Shown here in pieces: positions 51,344-59,922 of a DNA stretch of 64,000 nucleotides. The notes under the pieces are model-generated. The model was given only the letters and a program-made list of their open reading frames with translations. It ran no database searches and was not told where the DNA came from. Position numbers and translations under genes: made by a program. The DNA is from Bacteroidaceae bacterium (GTDB lineage: Bacteria > Bacteroidota > Bacteroidia > Bacteroidales > Bacteroidaceae), in NCBI GenBank assembly GCA_017548075.1, contig JAFYNL010000027.1, positions 1-64,000 of the forward strand. The letters are read 5' to 3'. Each line of letters opens with the position of its first letter. Position 1 is the stretch's first letter.

Positions 51344-54300
51344 ATGAAAAGATTTCTTTCGTTTTTAATGTGTGCTACGCTCGCGCTAGTGTATACGTCC
51401 CTGCGAGCTGAACTGGTGTGGAAGAAGGGCGAGGCTCTGATTACGGATGCTTCGCAGATAACGGGTACGCCGCCTCAGGACTCGCGTTTCACCGTGGCCA
51501 ATCTCATCCGTCCCGAGAGCGATGGCGTGGGCACGAACCAGTACATCTATCATACTGCTTGGAGCGGAGACGATATGATAGGGCCGGATGTAGATCCGTT
51601 CCTGCAGTTCCATCTCCCCAAAGCTGAGCAACATCTCATTTTCTCTATGATTGGTTCGGCTTGGCAAGCTACCTACGACACGCCGACGGAAGTGGTCATT
51701 CAGGCTGCCAACCTGCCAGGAGAGTGGACGGATATCATAACGCTCACAGATATGGGAGAGGACTTTACTTCCTATAACCCAGAGCGTTACACCTCGCCGC
51801 ACATCGACCTCGGAGCCGAATATACCGACGTGAAGTTCCTCGTCAAGAAGACTTATGCCAACAGAAGGCAGTCGGCAGGCGGTTTGTTGCTTTCTTTGGG
51901 CAGATTCCAGATTTATGAGGCTTACGAAGGCGAGCCCGATCCCCTCGGGCCGGTTTGGAAGAAGGACGAGGCTCTGCTGACCGATGCATCCCAGATAACT
52001 GCCAACAGCTGGCAGAGCGGCTTCCCGCCAAGCAACCTGCTGCGTCCTGAGAGCGACGGCGTAGGCACCAATCAGTACATTTGGCACACGGCTTGGAGCA
52101 ATCCGGCACCGCTTCCTGCTAATACCGACCCCTATCTGCAGGTTCATCTCAACCAGCCTGAGACGGACATCATCTTCACCATGATTGGAACCACTTGGGG
52201 CAGTGCCAACGATACACCTACGGATGTAATTATCGAAGCAGCCAACCTGCCCGACGACAACTGGACAGAGGTGGAGCATCTGACGGGCATGAATGCGGAC
52301 TTCACTGGCTATAGTCCCGACCGATATCAGTCGCCTCACATTGCCCTCGGAGCTGGTTATACCGACCTCCGCTTCGTGGTAAAACAGACTGTCAATGTGG
52401 CCAAGGCTGACCGCTACGATGCCAATGGAAATCCCTTCGTAGCACTTGGCCGCTTCCAAGTTTATCGTGCGGTTGAAGGAGAGCCCGACCCAATCGACCC
52501 GAAGGACAACATCAACCTGCTCTTCATCGGCAACAGCATCACGGCTGGAGCCACGCTCAGCAACGCCTCCACACAGGCTCCGCCCATCGTTTGCCGCGCT
52601 TTGATAGAAGAGGCAACGGGGGTAACGACGAACGTTTATAACGGCGGACATTCCGGCATCACCACTTGGGGCTACCTGCCTGGCCGTGATGACTTCACCC
52701 GTATCATCAATAATGCAAGGGTCTTCAAGAAGCAGAATGGTGGTCTTATCTACATCTCAATCATGCTTGGTACAAACGATAGTGCCTGCACAACAACGGA
52801 AGGAGCACCTGTTTCGCCCGATACCTACGCCGATAACATCAGGACAATCATCAATAAACTCCTTGAGTCTGTGCCCGATTGCAAGATTCTCCTCAACTAT
52901 CCTATCTGGTATAGTCCCAGCACTTACAACGGAGCGATGTATCTGCAGGAAGGCCTCGACCGCCTGCGCAGCTACTATCCCTACCTGGATGCCATAGTGG
53001 AGGAATACGACCAAGTCTATGCCGGTAATCGCGGAGTTTGGGAATATTTCGAGAACAATAAGGCTCTCTTCACTCGCGAAAACGGCAATGCGGGCTACTT
53101 CTACCTGCATCCCAATGTGAATGGTGCAAAGCGTCTGGCCGAGATATGGGCAAAGAGTCTCCTCGAACTCATTGAGGCTGACGGCATTGAGGTGAAGAAT
53201 CCGCTTCCCGAGTGGAACACTTTCAAGCCTCAGAACAACAAGAAGTACAGCATGAAAACTCCTCGAGGCGATATGGGAACCTTGGACGGAAAGATGTCGA
53301 GTACCGTAAAGACCGGCATCGGCGCCACCAAAGGTGAATTCGCTTTCATCACCTACGAAGGGCAGCTCTACCTCTATAGCATTGCCGACCATTCGTTCAT
53401 GTATCGCGACCCCATTTCCTACTCTAGCGACTGGAGCAATATCATCTGCTCGAACGAATATCTGCAGCCCATCAAGGTGAACTATACGGGCATTCCCGAG
53501 GACTATCCCTACTACCTGACGATGGACGAATACGTCTTCAATAGCGCATCCAGCACTCAGACAGGCATTTGTGCAAACACCTATACGCCGCACGACGAGG
53601 GCAATCAGACTGCCATTACCGAAGAGGGTGACTTCGATCCGACTGAGGCACTCGAAATCCTCGCAAACTATGTCGCCAAGCAACCTACCGTTTATAACGT
53701 GCAACTCCCTACTGGTGCTAGGCTCCAGATGTTTTGTGTGAACGAGGAGAAGGCGAACGGCAAAGCGGTGATTATCATTCCTGGAGGCGGCTATGCTTAT
53801 GTTGCGGGGGAGTACGAAGGTGCTGATTGGGCCCCTTTTTACAACGACCTCGGGTTCACAGCAGCGGTGCTCACTTATAATCTCCCTAATGGAAACCCCG
53901 AGGTTCCCTTGAACGATGGCCGAGCAGCCTTGCAATACTTGCGCGACCATGCAGAAGAACTCTATATTGAGCCCGACCTGATAGGCGTGATGGGGTTTAG
54001 TGCAGGCGGACATTTGGCTAGTACCATAGCCACACATCTTACCGGAAGCGAGTTGCCGGCCTTCCAGATATTGTACTATCCCGTCATCACTATGGACAGC
54101 CGCTACACCCATGCGGGTTCTCGCGAAAACCTCCTGGGCAGCAATCCCAGCGACGAACTCGTAGAACTCTACAGTAGCGATAAACAAGTGACTGCAGAAA
54201 CGCCTCCAGCCTACCTCTGCTGGGCAAGCGACGACAGCACCGTAAAGCCTACCAATAGCTTGATGTATAAGAAAGCTTTGACCAACGCAGGCGTGTCTGT

Positions 54301-54550
54301 CAAGAACAGGACCTTCACTTCTGGCGGTCACGGCTTTGGCTTCAAAACCACTTTTACCTACCATACCCAAATGGTTCAGCATCTGACAAATTGGCTGCTT
54401 GGATTGGATGAGATTATTACGGGGATAGACAACAGGCTACAGACAACAGACAACGGCGTGCAGGCCATCTATAATCTTGCAGGTCAGCGCGTCATGAACC
54501 CGCAGCACGGCATCTACATCATGCAGGGCAAGAAGGTTCTGATTAAATAG
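51344..54550 (+). CDS. Multidomain secreted esterase: two discoidin-like repeats, SGNH hydrolase and alpha/beta hydrolase
   Basis: A 1068-residue exported protein. The start at 51344 gives signal peptide MKRFLSFLMCATLALVYTSL. Two homologous ~180-residue beta-rich modules follow (VWKKGEALITDASQ and VWKKDEALLTDASQ). Next is an SGNH/GDSL esterase (FIGNSITAG, GTND, HPNVNGA; ~390-610). Last is an alpha/beta hydrolase of acetyl-xylan-esterase type (IIPGGGYAY, GFSAGGH; ~800-1020). The end YNLAGQRVMNPQHGIYIMQG is the shared tail. It probably removes acyl groups from plant polysaccharides outside the cell. Confidence 0.85.
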   Translation: MKRFLSFLMCATLALVYTSLRAELVWKKGEALITDASQITGTPPQDSRFTVANLIRPESDGVGTNQYIYHTAWSGDDMIGPDVDPFLQFHLPKAEQHLIFSMIGSAWQATYDTPTEVVIQAANLPGEWTDIITLTDMGEDFTSYNPERYTSPHIDLGAEYTDVKFLVKKTYANRRQSAGGLLLSLGRFQIYEAYEGEPDPLGPVWKKDEALLTDASQITANSWQSGFPPSNLLRPESDGVGTNQYIWHTAWSNPAPLPANTDPYLQVHLNQPETDIIFTMIGTTWGSANDTPTDVIIEAANLPDDNWTEVEHLTGMNADFTGYSPDRYQSPHIALGAGYTDLRFVVKQTVNVAKADRYDANGNPFVALGRFQVYRAVEGEPDPIDPKDNINLLFIGNSITAGATLSNASTQAPPIVCRALIEEATGVTTNVYNGGHSGITTWGYLPGRDDFTRIINNARVFKKQNGGLIYISIMLGTNDSACTTTEGAPVSPDTYADNIRTIINKLLESVPDCKILLNYPIWYSPSTYNGAMYLQEGLDRLRSYYPYLDAIVEEYDQVYAGNRGVWEYFENNKALFTRENGNAGYFYLHPNVNGAKRLAEIWAKSLLELIEADGIEVKNPLPEWNTFKPQNNKKYSMKTPRGDMGTLDGKMSSTVKTGIGATKGEFAFITYEGQLYLYSIADHSFMYRDPISYSSDWSNIICSNEYLQPIKVNYTGIPEDYPYYLTMDEYVFNSASSTQTGICANTYTPHDEGNQTAITEEGDFDPTEALEILANYVAKQPTVYNVQLPTGARLQMFCVNEEKANGKAVIIIPGGGYAYVAGEYEGADWAPFYNDLGFTAAVLTYNLPNGNPEVPLNDGRAALQYLRDHAEELYIEPDLIGVMGFSAGGHLASTIATHLTGSELPAFQILYYPVITMDSRYTHAGSRENLLGSNPSDELVELYSSDKQVTAETPPAYLCWASDDSTVKPTNSLMYKKALTNAGVSVKNRTFTSGGHGFGFKTTFTYHTQMVQHLTNWLLGLDEIITGIDNRLQTTDNGVQAIYNLAGQRVMNPQHGIYIMQGKKVLIK
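54427..54454 (+). repeat. Heptamer repeat RGACAAC in the esterase C-terminal linker
   Basis: AGACAAC, AGGCTAC, AGACAAC, AGACAAC. It is read in frame as DNRLQTTDN, linking the alpha/beta hydrolase domain to the C-terminal tail. Confidence 0.8.
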
Positions 54551-54624
54551 GGCTGCATTTTGCGTTAACAATAAAAATAAGTTAATTTATTTTATATTGT
54601 TTTCGCTTATTCATACCTTTTTCG

Positions 54625-54632
54625 TAACTTTG
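54625..54632 (+). promoter_or_regulatory. -7 element giving a leaderless coaX mRNA
   Basis: TAACTTTG followed by CAGCC and then the GTG start. The spacing is identical to that at DUF4105 (50797). The -33 region (about 54600) is T-rich without an exact TTTG. Confidence 0.6.
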
Positions 54633-54637
54633 CAGCC

Positions 54638-55363
54638 GTGAAATTGATTATAGACATAGGAAACACTGTCGTGAAGATGGTTGCTTTCCGTGGCGATGAG
54701 CCTGTCGATGTGGTGCGGGCAGAGGATGGTATGCTCTCTGGCCTCGACGATTTTGTGGCTAAACATAGTTTCAGCAAGGGTATTGTGGGGAGCGTTCGCA
54801 ATCTCACCCCTGGCGAGGAAGCGGCACTTGGCCGTTTGCAGTTCCCACTCTTGCGTTTCTCTTCCGACACACCTGTCCCCATAACGAATCGTTATCGCAC
54901 ACCAGAAACGCTGGGTAGCGACCGCTTGGCTGCTGTGATTGGTGCCAGTTCTCTGAGGCCAGGCAAGGACCTCCTCATCATCGATGCGGGCACTTGCATT
55001 ACCTACGAGGTGATTGATGCTCGCGGCAACTACTGGGGCGGCAACATTGCTCCGGGCATGCAGATGCGACTGAGGGCTTTGCACGAGTTCACGGCTCGTC
55101 TCCCTCTCGTAGATGCGGAAGGCGAGGTGCCTGGAATGGGCTACAACACCGAAACGGCCATTCGCAGTGGTGTGCTCAGAGGCATGAAGTACGAGATTGA
55201 GGGCTACATCAAGTCCATGCGCTCCAAGTTCCCGCATCTGGAAATCTTCCTGACTGGCGGCGATCAGATCAACTTCGACACAAACATCAAGAACCTGATT
55301 TTCACTGATAAGTACATTGTCCCAAGAGGACTCAATAAGATACTGGACTTTAATTCAAAATGA
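54638..55363 (+). CDS. coaX: Type III pantothenate kinase
   Basis: A 241-residue kinase for the first step of coenzyme A synthesis. DIGNTVVKMVAF (phosphate/Mg loop), GSDRLAAVIGAS, and IDAGTCITYEVIDARGNYWG with the catalytic Asp are the ASKHA-type motifs of CoaX. Translation begins at GTG, five bases after the -7 promoter element; the next in-frame Met would remove the first loop. Its stop overlaps the next start (55360-55363, ATGA). Confidence 0.93.
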   Translation: MKLIIDIGNTVVKMVAFRGDEPVDVVRAEDGMLSGLDDFVAKHSFSKGIVGSVRNLTPGEEAALGRLQFPLLRFSSDTPVPITNRYRTPETLGSDRLAAVIGASSLRPGKDLLIIDAGTCITYEVIDARGNYWGGNIAPGMQMRLRALHEFTARLPLVDAEGEVPGMGYNTETAIRSGVLRGMKYEIEGYIKSMRSKFPHLEIFLTGGDQINFDTNIKNLIFTDKYIVPRGLNKILDFNSK

Positions 55364-56667
55364 GAAAAATCAAATTTCAGATATTCCTGTTAGCCAGCCT
55401 CCTTTCTTTAACTGTGCAGGCTCAAACGGCGGGCACCATCTCGTCTTATTCCCGCTTCGGGCTTGGTGTGCTCAGCGACCAGTCCAATGGCTTCAATAAG
55501 ACAATGGGCGGCGCCGGTGTGGGTGTGCGTATAGGCAACAGGATAAACACAATCAATCCTGCCTCTTATTCCGCTATCGACTCGCTGAGTCTCATTCTCG
55601 ATGCAGGTATGAGCGGCTCGTTCGGAAGGATGACTCAGGGCGCAACAAAGGTGGGAGTGAACAATGCGTCGCTCGACTACGTTCATGTGGGCATGCATAT
55701 TGCCAAAAGGCTTGGTCTGGCGCTCGGCTATATGCCTTATACAAGTATAGGATACGACTTCTCGTCACCAGAAACTCCCATTACGACCGATGCCAACACA
55801 ACTCAAACAATTACTGCAAGCAACGCTTATAGTGGCAGTGGAGGCCTGAATCAGGCTTATCTGGGTTTAGGTTGGAAGGCGTTCAAGAACTTCTCTATAG
55901 GTGTGAATGCCAGTTTCCTTTGGGGGCAGTACAATCATTCCCTCGTGCCTATGTTTAGGGAAGACGGCACAACGAGTGACTCGTACAGTAGAACTATCAA
56001 GAACTACAATGCCTCGATAAAGACATATAAGATAGATTTGGGCGTGCAATATCCCGTCCGCCTCACACCTCAGGACTGGTTATATTTGGGTGCGACTGCT
56101 GGCATCGGACATAAGATTGCTCAGGACGCCACGCTCATGCTCTATACCACAAAAGGCGATACGACTACCTATACTGCACCTAAGGCTTTCGACCTTCCCT
56201 ATACTTTTGCGTTTGGTGCTGCTTGGCAACACAAGAACACGCTTTTGGTGGCTGCCGATGTGCATTATGATCTTTGGGAAGATTGCCGTATGCCAGTTGA
56301 GACGATAGGCGGCTATGTGTCCTCGAAAGACTGCTACAAGAATATGATGAAGGTGGCTGTGGGTGCTCAGTGGACACCCAATCCCTTCGGCAAGTTCGTG
56401 GAGCGCATCCAGTATCGTGCAGGCATGAACTTCTCTACTCCTTACCTGAAAGTGAACGAACAGGACGGACCTTACGAAATGCGCATGAATGTGGGTGCAG
56501 GCATACCTATTACAAACAAACTGAACAACCGCTCTGTTGTTAATGTGGGGCTTGGATGGCTCAGGCGTTCGGCAAGCGGAGCAGGCATGATAAAGGAAGA
56601 TTATTTCGTCCTGAACTTGGGTGTGACATTCAATGAACGCTGGTTCATGAAGTACAAGATTAACTGA
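55360..56667 (+). CDS. Outer-membrane beta-barrel protein of unknown role
   Basis: A 435-residue protein with a signal peptide ending LTVQAQT and strand patterns of an outer-membrane barrel. SSYSRFGLGVLSDQSNGFNK followed by NPASYSAIDSLSLILDAGMS resembles FadL/PorV-like barrels common in Bacteroidetes. It is translationally coupled to coaX and to lptC, so a role in envelope assembly is possible but not shown. Confidence 0.7.
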   Translation: MRKIKFQIFLLASLLSLTVQAQTAGTISSYSRFGLGVLSDQSNGFNKTMGGAGVGVRIGNRINTINPASYSAIDSLSLILDAGMSGSFGRMTQGATKVGVNNASLDYVHVGMHIAKRLGLALGYMPYTSIGYDFSSPETPITTDANTTQTITASNAYSGSGGLNQAYLGLGWKAFKNFSIGVNASFLWGQYNHSLVPMFREDGTTSDSYSRTIKNYNASIKTYKIDLGVQYPVRLTPQDWLYLGATAGIGHKIAQDATLMLYTTKGDTTTYTAPKAFDLPYTFAFGAAWQHKNTLLVAADVHYDLWEDCRMPVETIGGYVSSKDCYKNMMKVAVGAQWTPNPFGKFVERIQYRAGMNFSTPYLKVNEQDGPYEMRMNVGAGIPITNKLNNRSVVNVGLGWLRRSASGAGMIKEDYFVLNLGVTFNERWFMKYKIN

Positions 56668-57275
56668 TGAAACGCCTCTTCAAAGCAAGCCTCCTTCCTC
56701 TCCTCTTTGCGCTTTTGCTGATTCCCTACGGTTGTTCCAACGAGGTAGAGCATTTAGCGGAGCCCATCACAGGAAAGGATACGCTCCTCTTCATGCATGC
56801 ATCGGGCATCAATACGTTTATCAGCGATAGCGGCGTGATGCGTTACCACATGGTAGTAGAGGAGTGGGACATCTATAATGGTGCAAACGGGGAACCTCCA
56901 TCCTGGTATTTCCTGAAAGGCCTGCTGATGGAACGCTATGACGAAACATTCCATATAGACCTCTTCGTGCAGGCCGATACCGCATATCTCCACAAACAAC
57001 AGCTCTGGGAACTGCGAGGCAGAGTAGTGGTGCGCAATGTGAATGGTGATGTTTTCCGCACAGAAGAACTCTTTTGGGACTTGAACTTGCACGAGATGTG
57101 GAACACCCAATATATGCATATCACGACTCCTGAACGAGAATTGGAGGGTACGGAGTTTCATAGCAATGAACAAATGACGCGATATACTGTGTTTAATTCC
57201 ATAGGTGCATTCCCCGTTGCAGAGACGGAAGCAGCCACTCCTTCCTCAGGTCCCTCAAAGGCGAAGGGAAGGTAA
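56667..57275 (+). CDS. lptC: LPS export protein LptC
   Basis: A 202-residue lipoprotein-like protein (LLLIPYGCSN). The pattern SDSGVMRYHMVVEEW...PSWYFLKGLLMERYDE, then LWELRGRVVVRNVNGDVFRT and EELFWDLN, matches the LptC/DUF1239 fold, which passes lipopolysaccharide from the inner-membrane LptBFG complex toward LptA/D. It starts at the last base of the preceding stop codon and precedes the CNNM gene by 16 bp. Confidence 0.83.
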   Translation: MKRLFKASLLPLLFALLLIPYGCSNEVEHLAEPITGKDTLLFMHASGINTFISDSGVMRYHMVVEEWDIYNGANGEPPSWYFLKGLLMERYDETFHIDLFVQADTAYLHKQQLWELRGRVVVRNVNGDVFRTEELFWDLNLHEMWNTQYMHITTPERELEGTEFHSNEQMTRYTVFNSIGAFPVAETEAATPSSGPSKAKGR

Positions 57276-57291
57276 CATAAGAAAAAGGTAA

Positions 57292-58596
57292 ATGAACATA
57301 GATTCTTCAATCATAATAGCCACAATAGCCATCCTGATTCTCTCGGGTTTCTTCTCGGGAATGGAGATTGCCTTTGTCTCGAGCAGTAAGCTTCGCTTCG
57401 AGATGGATAGGGAGGAACAAGGCTTTTCGGCCCGACTTATCGACACTTTCTATCGCCATCCCAATAGTTTCATCTCGACGCTTTTGGTGGGAAACAATAT
57501 TGCTTTGGTCATTTACGGCATTTTGATGGCAAAGATTGTGAGCGCGCTCATTCTCATTCCTTCAGGCATCCATCAACCCGACGGCAATTGTCCGAACGAA
57601 GCACTCTGCCTCTTCCTGCAAACGATTCTCGCCACACTTATTGTGCTCGTTACCGGCGAGTTCCTTCCAAAGACGCTCTTCCGTATTAATCCTAACAAGA
57701 TGATGCGCATTTTCGCCTTGCCCGCTTACATCTTTTATATTCTGCTCTGGCCAATCAGCAAGTTTACGAGTTCGCTGGGAAAACTTTTGTTGTGGATGAT
57801 GGGCAAGAAAGTGAAGAAAGCCGAACTGGAAAAGACATTCAGTAGGGAAGACTTGGACTACCTCATTCAAAGCAACATCGATAAGGCAACCGACGAGGAA
57901 GACATCGAGGACGAGGTGAAGATCTTCCAGAATGCACTCGATTTCAGTTCGGTTAAAGTGCGAGATTGCATAGTGCCGCGAACCGAGATAACTGCCGTTT
58001 CTGCCGATACTTCCTTGCAAGATCTTCGTGCTCAGTTTGTGGAAAGTGGTCATAGTAAAATTCTCGTCTATAAAGAAGATATTGACGACATTGTGGGTTA
58101 CATCCATACGGTAGAGATGTTCCGCCTTGAAGAAGGTGAGGATTGGACAAAGCACGTTCGCGAAGTCTCAATTGTGCCTGAAACGATGAATGCTCAAAAG
58201 TTGCTCGGCATCTTTATTAACCAGAAGCGTTCGCTTGCAGTTATTGTGGATGAGTTCGGCGGAACAAGTGGAATCGTCACAATGGAAGACCTTGTGGAGG
58301 AAATCTTTGGTGAGATAGAGGACGAGCATGACAGTAAGAATTATACTGCTCGCCAGACTGCTCCTAACGAATACCTGCTTTCAGGACGACTTGAGATTGC
58401 TCAAGCCAACGAACTTCTCGACCTTGATTTGCCTGAAAGCGACGAGTATCTGACCGTAGGTGGACTTATTCTTCATGAATTCCAGAACTTCCCCAAACTG
58501 AATGAGCCTGTTCGATTTGGGCATTGGGAGTTCAAAGTCACCAAGAAGACCACTACAAAGATAGAACTTGTTCAGTTGCGAGTTCTTGACGATTGA
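57292..58596 (+). CDS. CNNM/HlyC-CorC family membrane protein (GldE-like)
   Basis: A 434-residue protein: a DUF21 membrane domain with three to four helices (ILILSGFFSGMEIAFVSS, LLVGNNIALVIYG, TGEFLPKTLF), a paired CBS domain (VKVRDCIVPRTEITAVS to AVIVDEFGGTSGIVTMEDLV), and a C-terminal CorC_HlyC domain. Members transport Mg2+ or sense it; in gliding Bacteroidetes the GldE homologue supports lipoprotein and gliding machinery. Which role applies here is not evident. Confidence 0.85.
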   Translation: MNIDSSIIIATIAILILSGFFSGMEIAFVSSSKLRFEMDREEQGFSARLIDTFYRHPNSFISTLLVGNNIALVIYGILMAKIVSALILIPSGIHQPDGNCPNEALCLFLQTILATLIVLVTGEFLPKTLFRINPNKMMRIFALPAYIFYILLWPISKFTSSLGKLLLWMMGKKVKKAELEKTFSREDLDYLIQSNIDKATDEEDIEDEVKIFQNALDFSSVKVRDCIVPRTEITAVSADTSLQDLRAQFVESGHSKILVYKEDIDDIVGYIHTVEMFRLEEGEDWTKHVREVSIVPETMNAQKLLGIFINQKRSLAVIVDEFGGTSGIVTMEDLVEEIFGEIEDEHDSKNYTARQTAPNEYLLSGRLEIAQANELLDLDLPESDEYLTVGGLILHEFQNFPKLNEPVRFGHWEFKVTKKTTTKIELVQLRVLDD

Positions 58597-58634
58597 GGCT
58601 TTTCCTCTCGTCGAAAAGTGTCTTTTTCCTTAAA

Positions 58635-58720
58635 TATGCAGGCAAAACACCCTTATTATGCAGAAAAAAGCACAAAATAGCGCATATTATGCGTGAAAAG
58701 TTGTGCAGTTTTGCATAAAA
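58635..58720. promoter_or_regulatory. Candidate ArgR operator cluster
   Basis: Four copies of a TTATGCR(n)AAAA motif: TATGCAGGCAAAA (58635), TTATGCAGAAAA (58656), TTATGCGTGAAAA (58687) and, inverted, TTTTGCATAAAA (58709-58720). They lie just upstream of and over the argR promoter, as expected for autoregulation by the arginine repressor. The operator identity is inferred from position and repetition. Confidence 0.55.
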
Positions 58721-58725
58721 TGTTA

Positions 58726-58733
58726 TAACTTTG
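58726..58733 (+). promoter_or_regulatory. -7 element of the arginine operon
   Basis: TAACTTTG followed by TGCCCGC, like other promoters here. The -33 is imperfect (GTTG near 58700). Confidence 0.65.
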
Positions 58734-58765
58734 TGCCCGCAAACTCACAAAATGGAGGAAAGATT

Positions 58766-59245
58766 ATGCAAAAGACATTCAAAAGGCTGGACAAGAAGAC
58801 GAGACTCCAAGCGATTCGCCGTATTGTAAGCACAAACAGCCTGGAAAGCCAAGAAGATCTGCTTAACGCACTCAAAGAGGAAGGCTATATCAGTACACAA
58901 ACTACGCTGAGCCGCGACCTCAAGGCGTTGCGCATCAGTAAGGTGAGAGCCCGTAGTGGACTTAATGTTTATGCTTTGCCTCGCGAAGGACAGTTCGACA
59001 TAGTTCCTACACTTGAGGAGATTAACCAGGCAAAATGGCGTCTCAACTTCTCAGGGAACTTGATGGTGGTTCACACTCCACCCGGACACGCCAGTATGGT
59101 TGCTTATGATGTGGATAACGTCAAGCATCCATCCTTCCTTGGAACCATTGCTGGCGACGATACGGTTCTTGTCGTGTTGACTGAAGATGCAGACAAAGAA
59201 GAGGCTGCCAACATTGTTCGCGACTTGTTCCCTAAGTTGTCATAA
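58766..59245 (+). CDS. argR: Arginine repressor ArgR
   Basis: A 159-residue regulator. The N-terminal winged helix (RLQAIRRIVSTNSLESQEDL, TQTTLSRDLKALRISKV) binds operators. The C-terminal domain (HTPPGHASMVAYDVD, GTIAGDDTVLVV) binds arginine and forms hexamers. An upstream in-frame ATG at 58703 lies before the promoter's -7 element, so ATG 58766 is the real start. It heads the arginine cluster and probably controls it, using the repeated motif at 58635-58720. Confidence 0.93.
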   Translation: MQKTFKRLDKKTRLQAIRRIVSTNSLESQEDLLNALKEEGYISTQTTLSRDLKALRISKVRARSGLNVYALPREGQFDIVPTLEEINQAKWRLNFSGNLMVVHTPPGHASMVAYDVDNVKHPSFLGTIAGDDTVLVVLTEDADKEEAANIVRDLFPKLS

Positions 59246-59284
59246 GGACTTTTCACATTATTATATTATTAAGGAGACGTTTTG

Positions 59285-59908
59285 ATGATGAAAGATATAA
59301 AGGTTGAAGACATACAAGTGCTTGTGGCTGATGTTGAGCACGAAAAGTATGTGGATACTATTATCAACACTATTCGAGATGCCGCTCGCAAGCGTGGAAC
59401 AGGTATTGCCGAGCGAACTCACGAATATGTGGCTACCAAGATGCGTGAAGGCAAAGCGGTTCTGGCCCTTCATGGCGATAAGTTTGTGGGCTTCAGCTAT
59501 ATCGAGACTTGGGGCAACAAACATTATGTCACCACTTCAGGCCTGATTGTTCATCCCGATTATCAGGGACTTGGAGTGGCAAAGCGCATTAAGGACTATA
59601 CTTTTACGCTGGCTCGTTTGCGTTGGCCTCATGCTAAGATATTCAGTCTGACGAGTGGAGATGCCGTCATGAAGATGAATACGGCTCTCGGATATGTGCC
59701 CGTCAGCTTCAATCAGCTTACCGACGATGATGCTTTCTGGCAAGGATGTCAGGGATGCATCAATCATGATATCCTTGAAGCAAAAGGCCGCAAGTTCTGT
59801 GTTTGCACAGGTATGCTATGGGACCCAGACAAACATAAGGGCGAGCCGACTTCCCTCGAGGTCATCAAGGATGTAATGAGAACTTTGGTTTTACGTGGAA
59901 TTGCATAA
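59285..59908 (+). CDS. GNAT N-acyltransferase, probable first enzyme of arginine synthesis
   Basis: A 207-residue acyltransferase. GLIVHPDYQGLGVAKRIKDY is the acyl-CoA-binding motif A. It sits between argR and argG. Bacteroides make arginine through N-succinyl rather than N-acetyl intermediates and lack classical ArgA; the GNAT in this operon position has been proposed as the N-acylglutamate (succinylglutamate) synthase. That assignment is by synteny. An AAGGAGA Shine-Dalgarno lies 7 nt before ATG 59285. A second ATG at 59288 is equally possible. Confidence 0.75.
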   Translation: MMKDIKVEDIQVLVADVEHEKYVDTIINTIRDAARKRGTGIAERTHEYVATKMREGKAVLALHGDKFVGFSYIETWGNKHYVTTSGLIVHPDYQGLGVAKRIKDYTFTLARLRWPHAKIFSLTSGDAVMKMNTALGYVPVSFNQLTDDDAFWQGCQGCINHDILEAKGRKFCVCTGMLWDPDKHKGEPTSLEVIKDVMRTLVLRGIA

Positions 59909-59922
59909 TACGACAAACAGAT

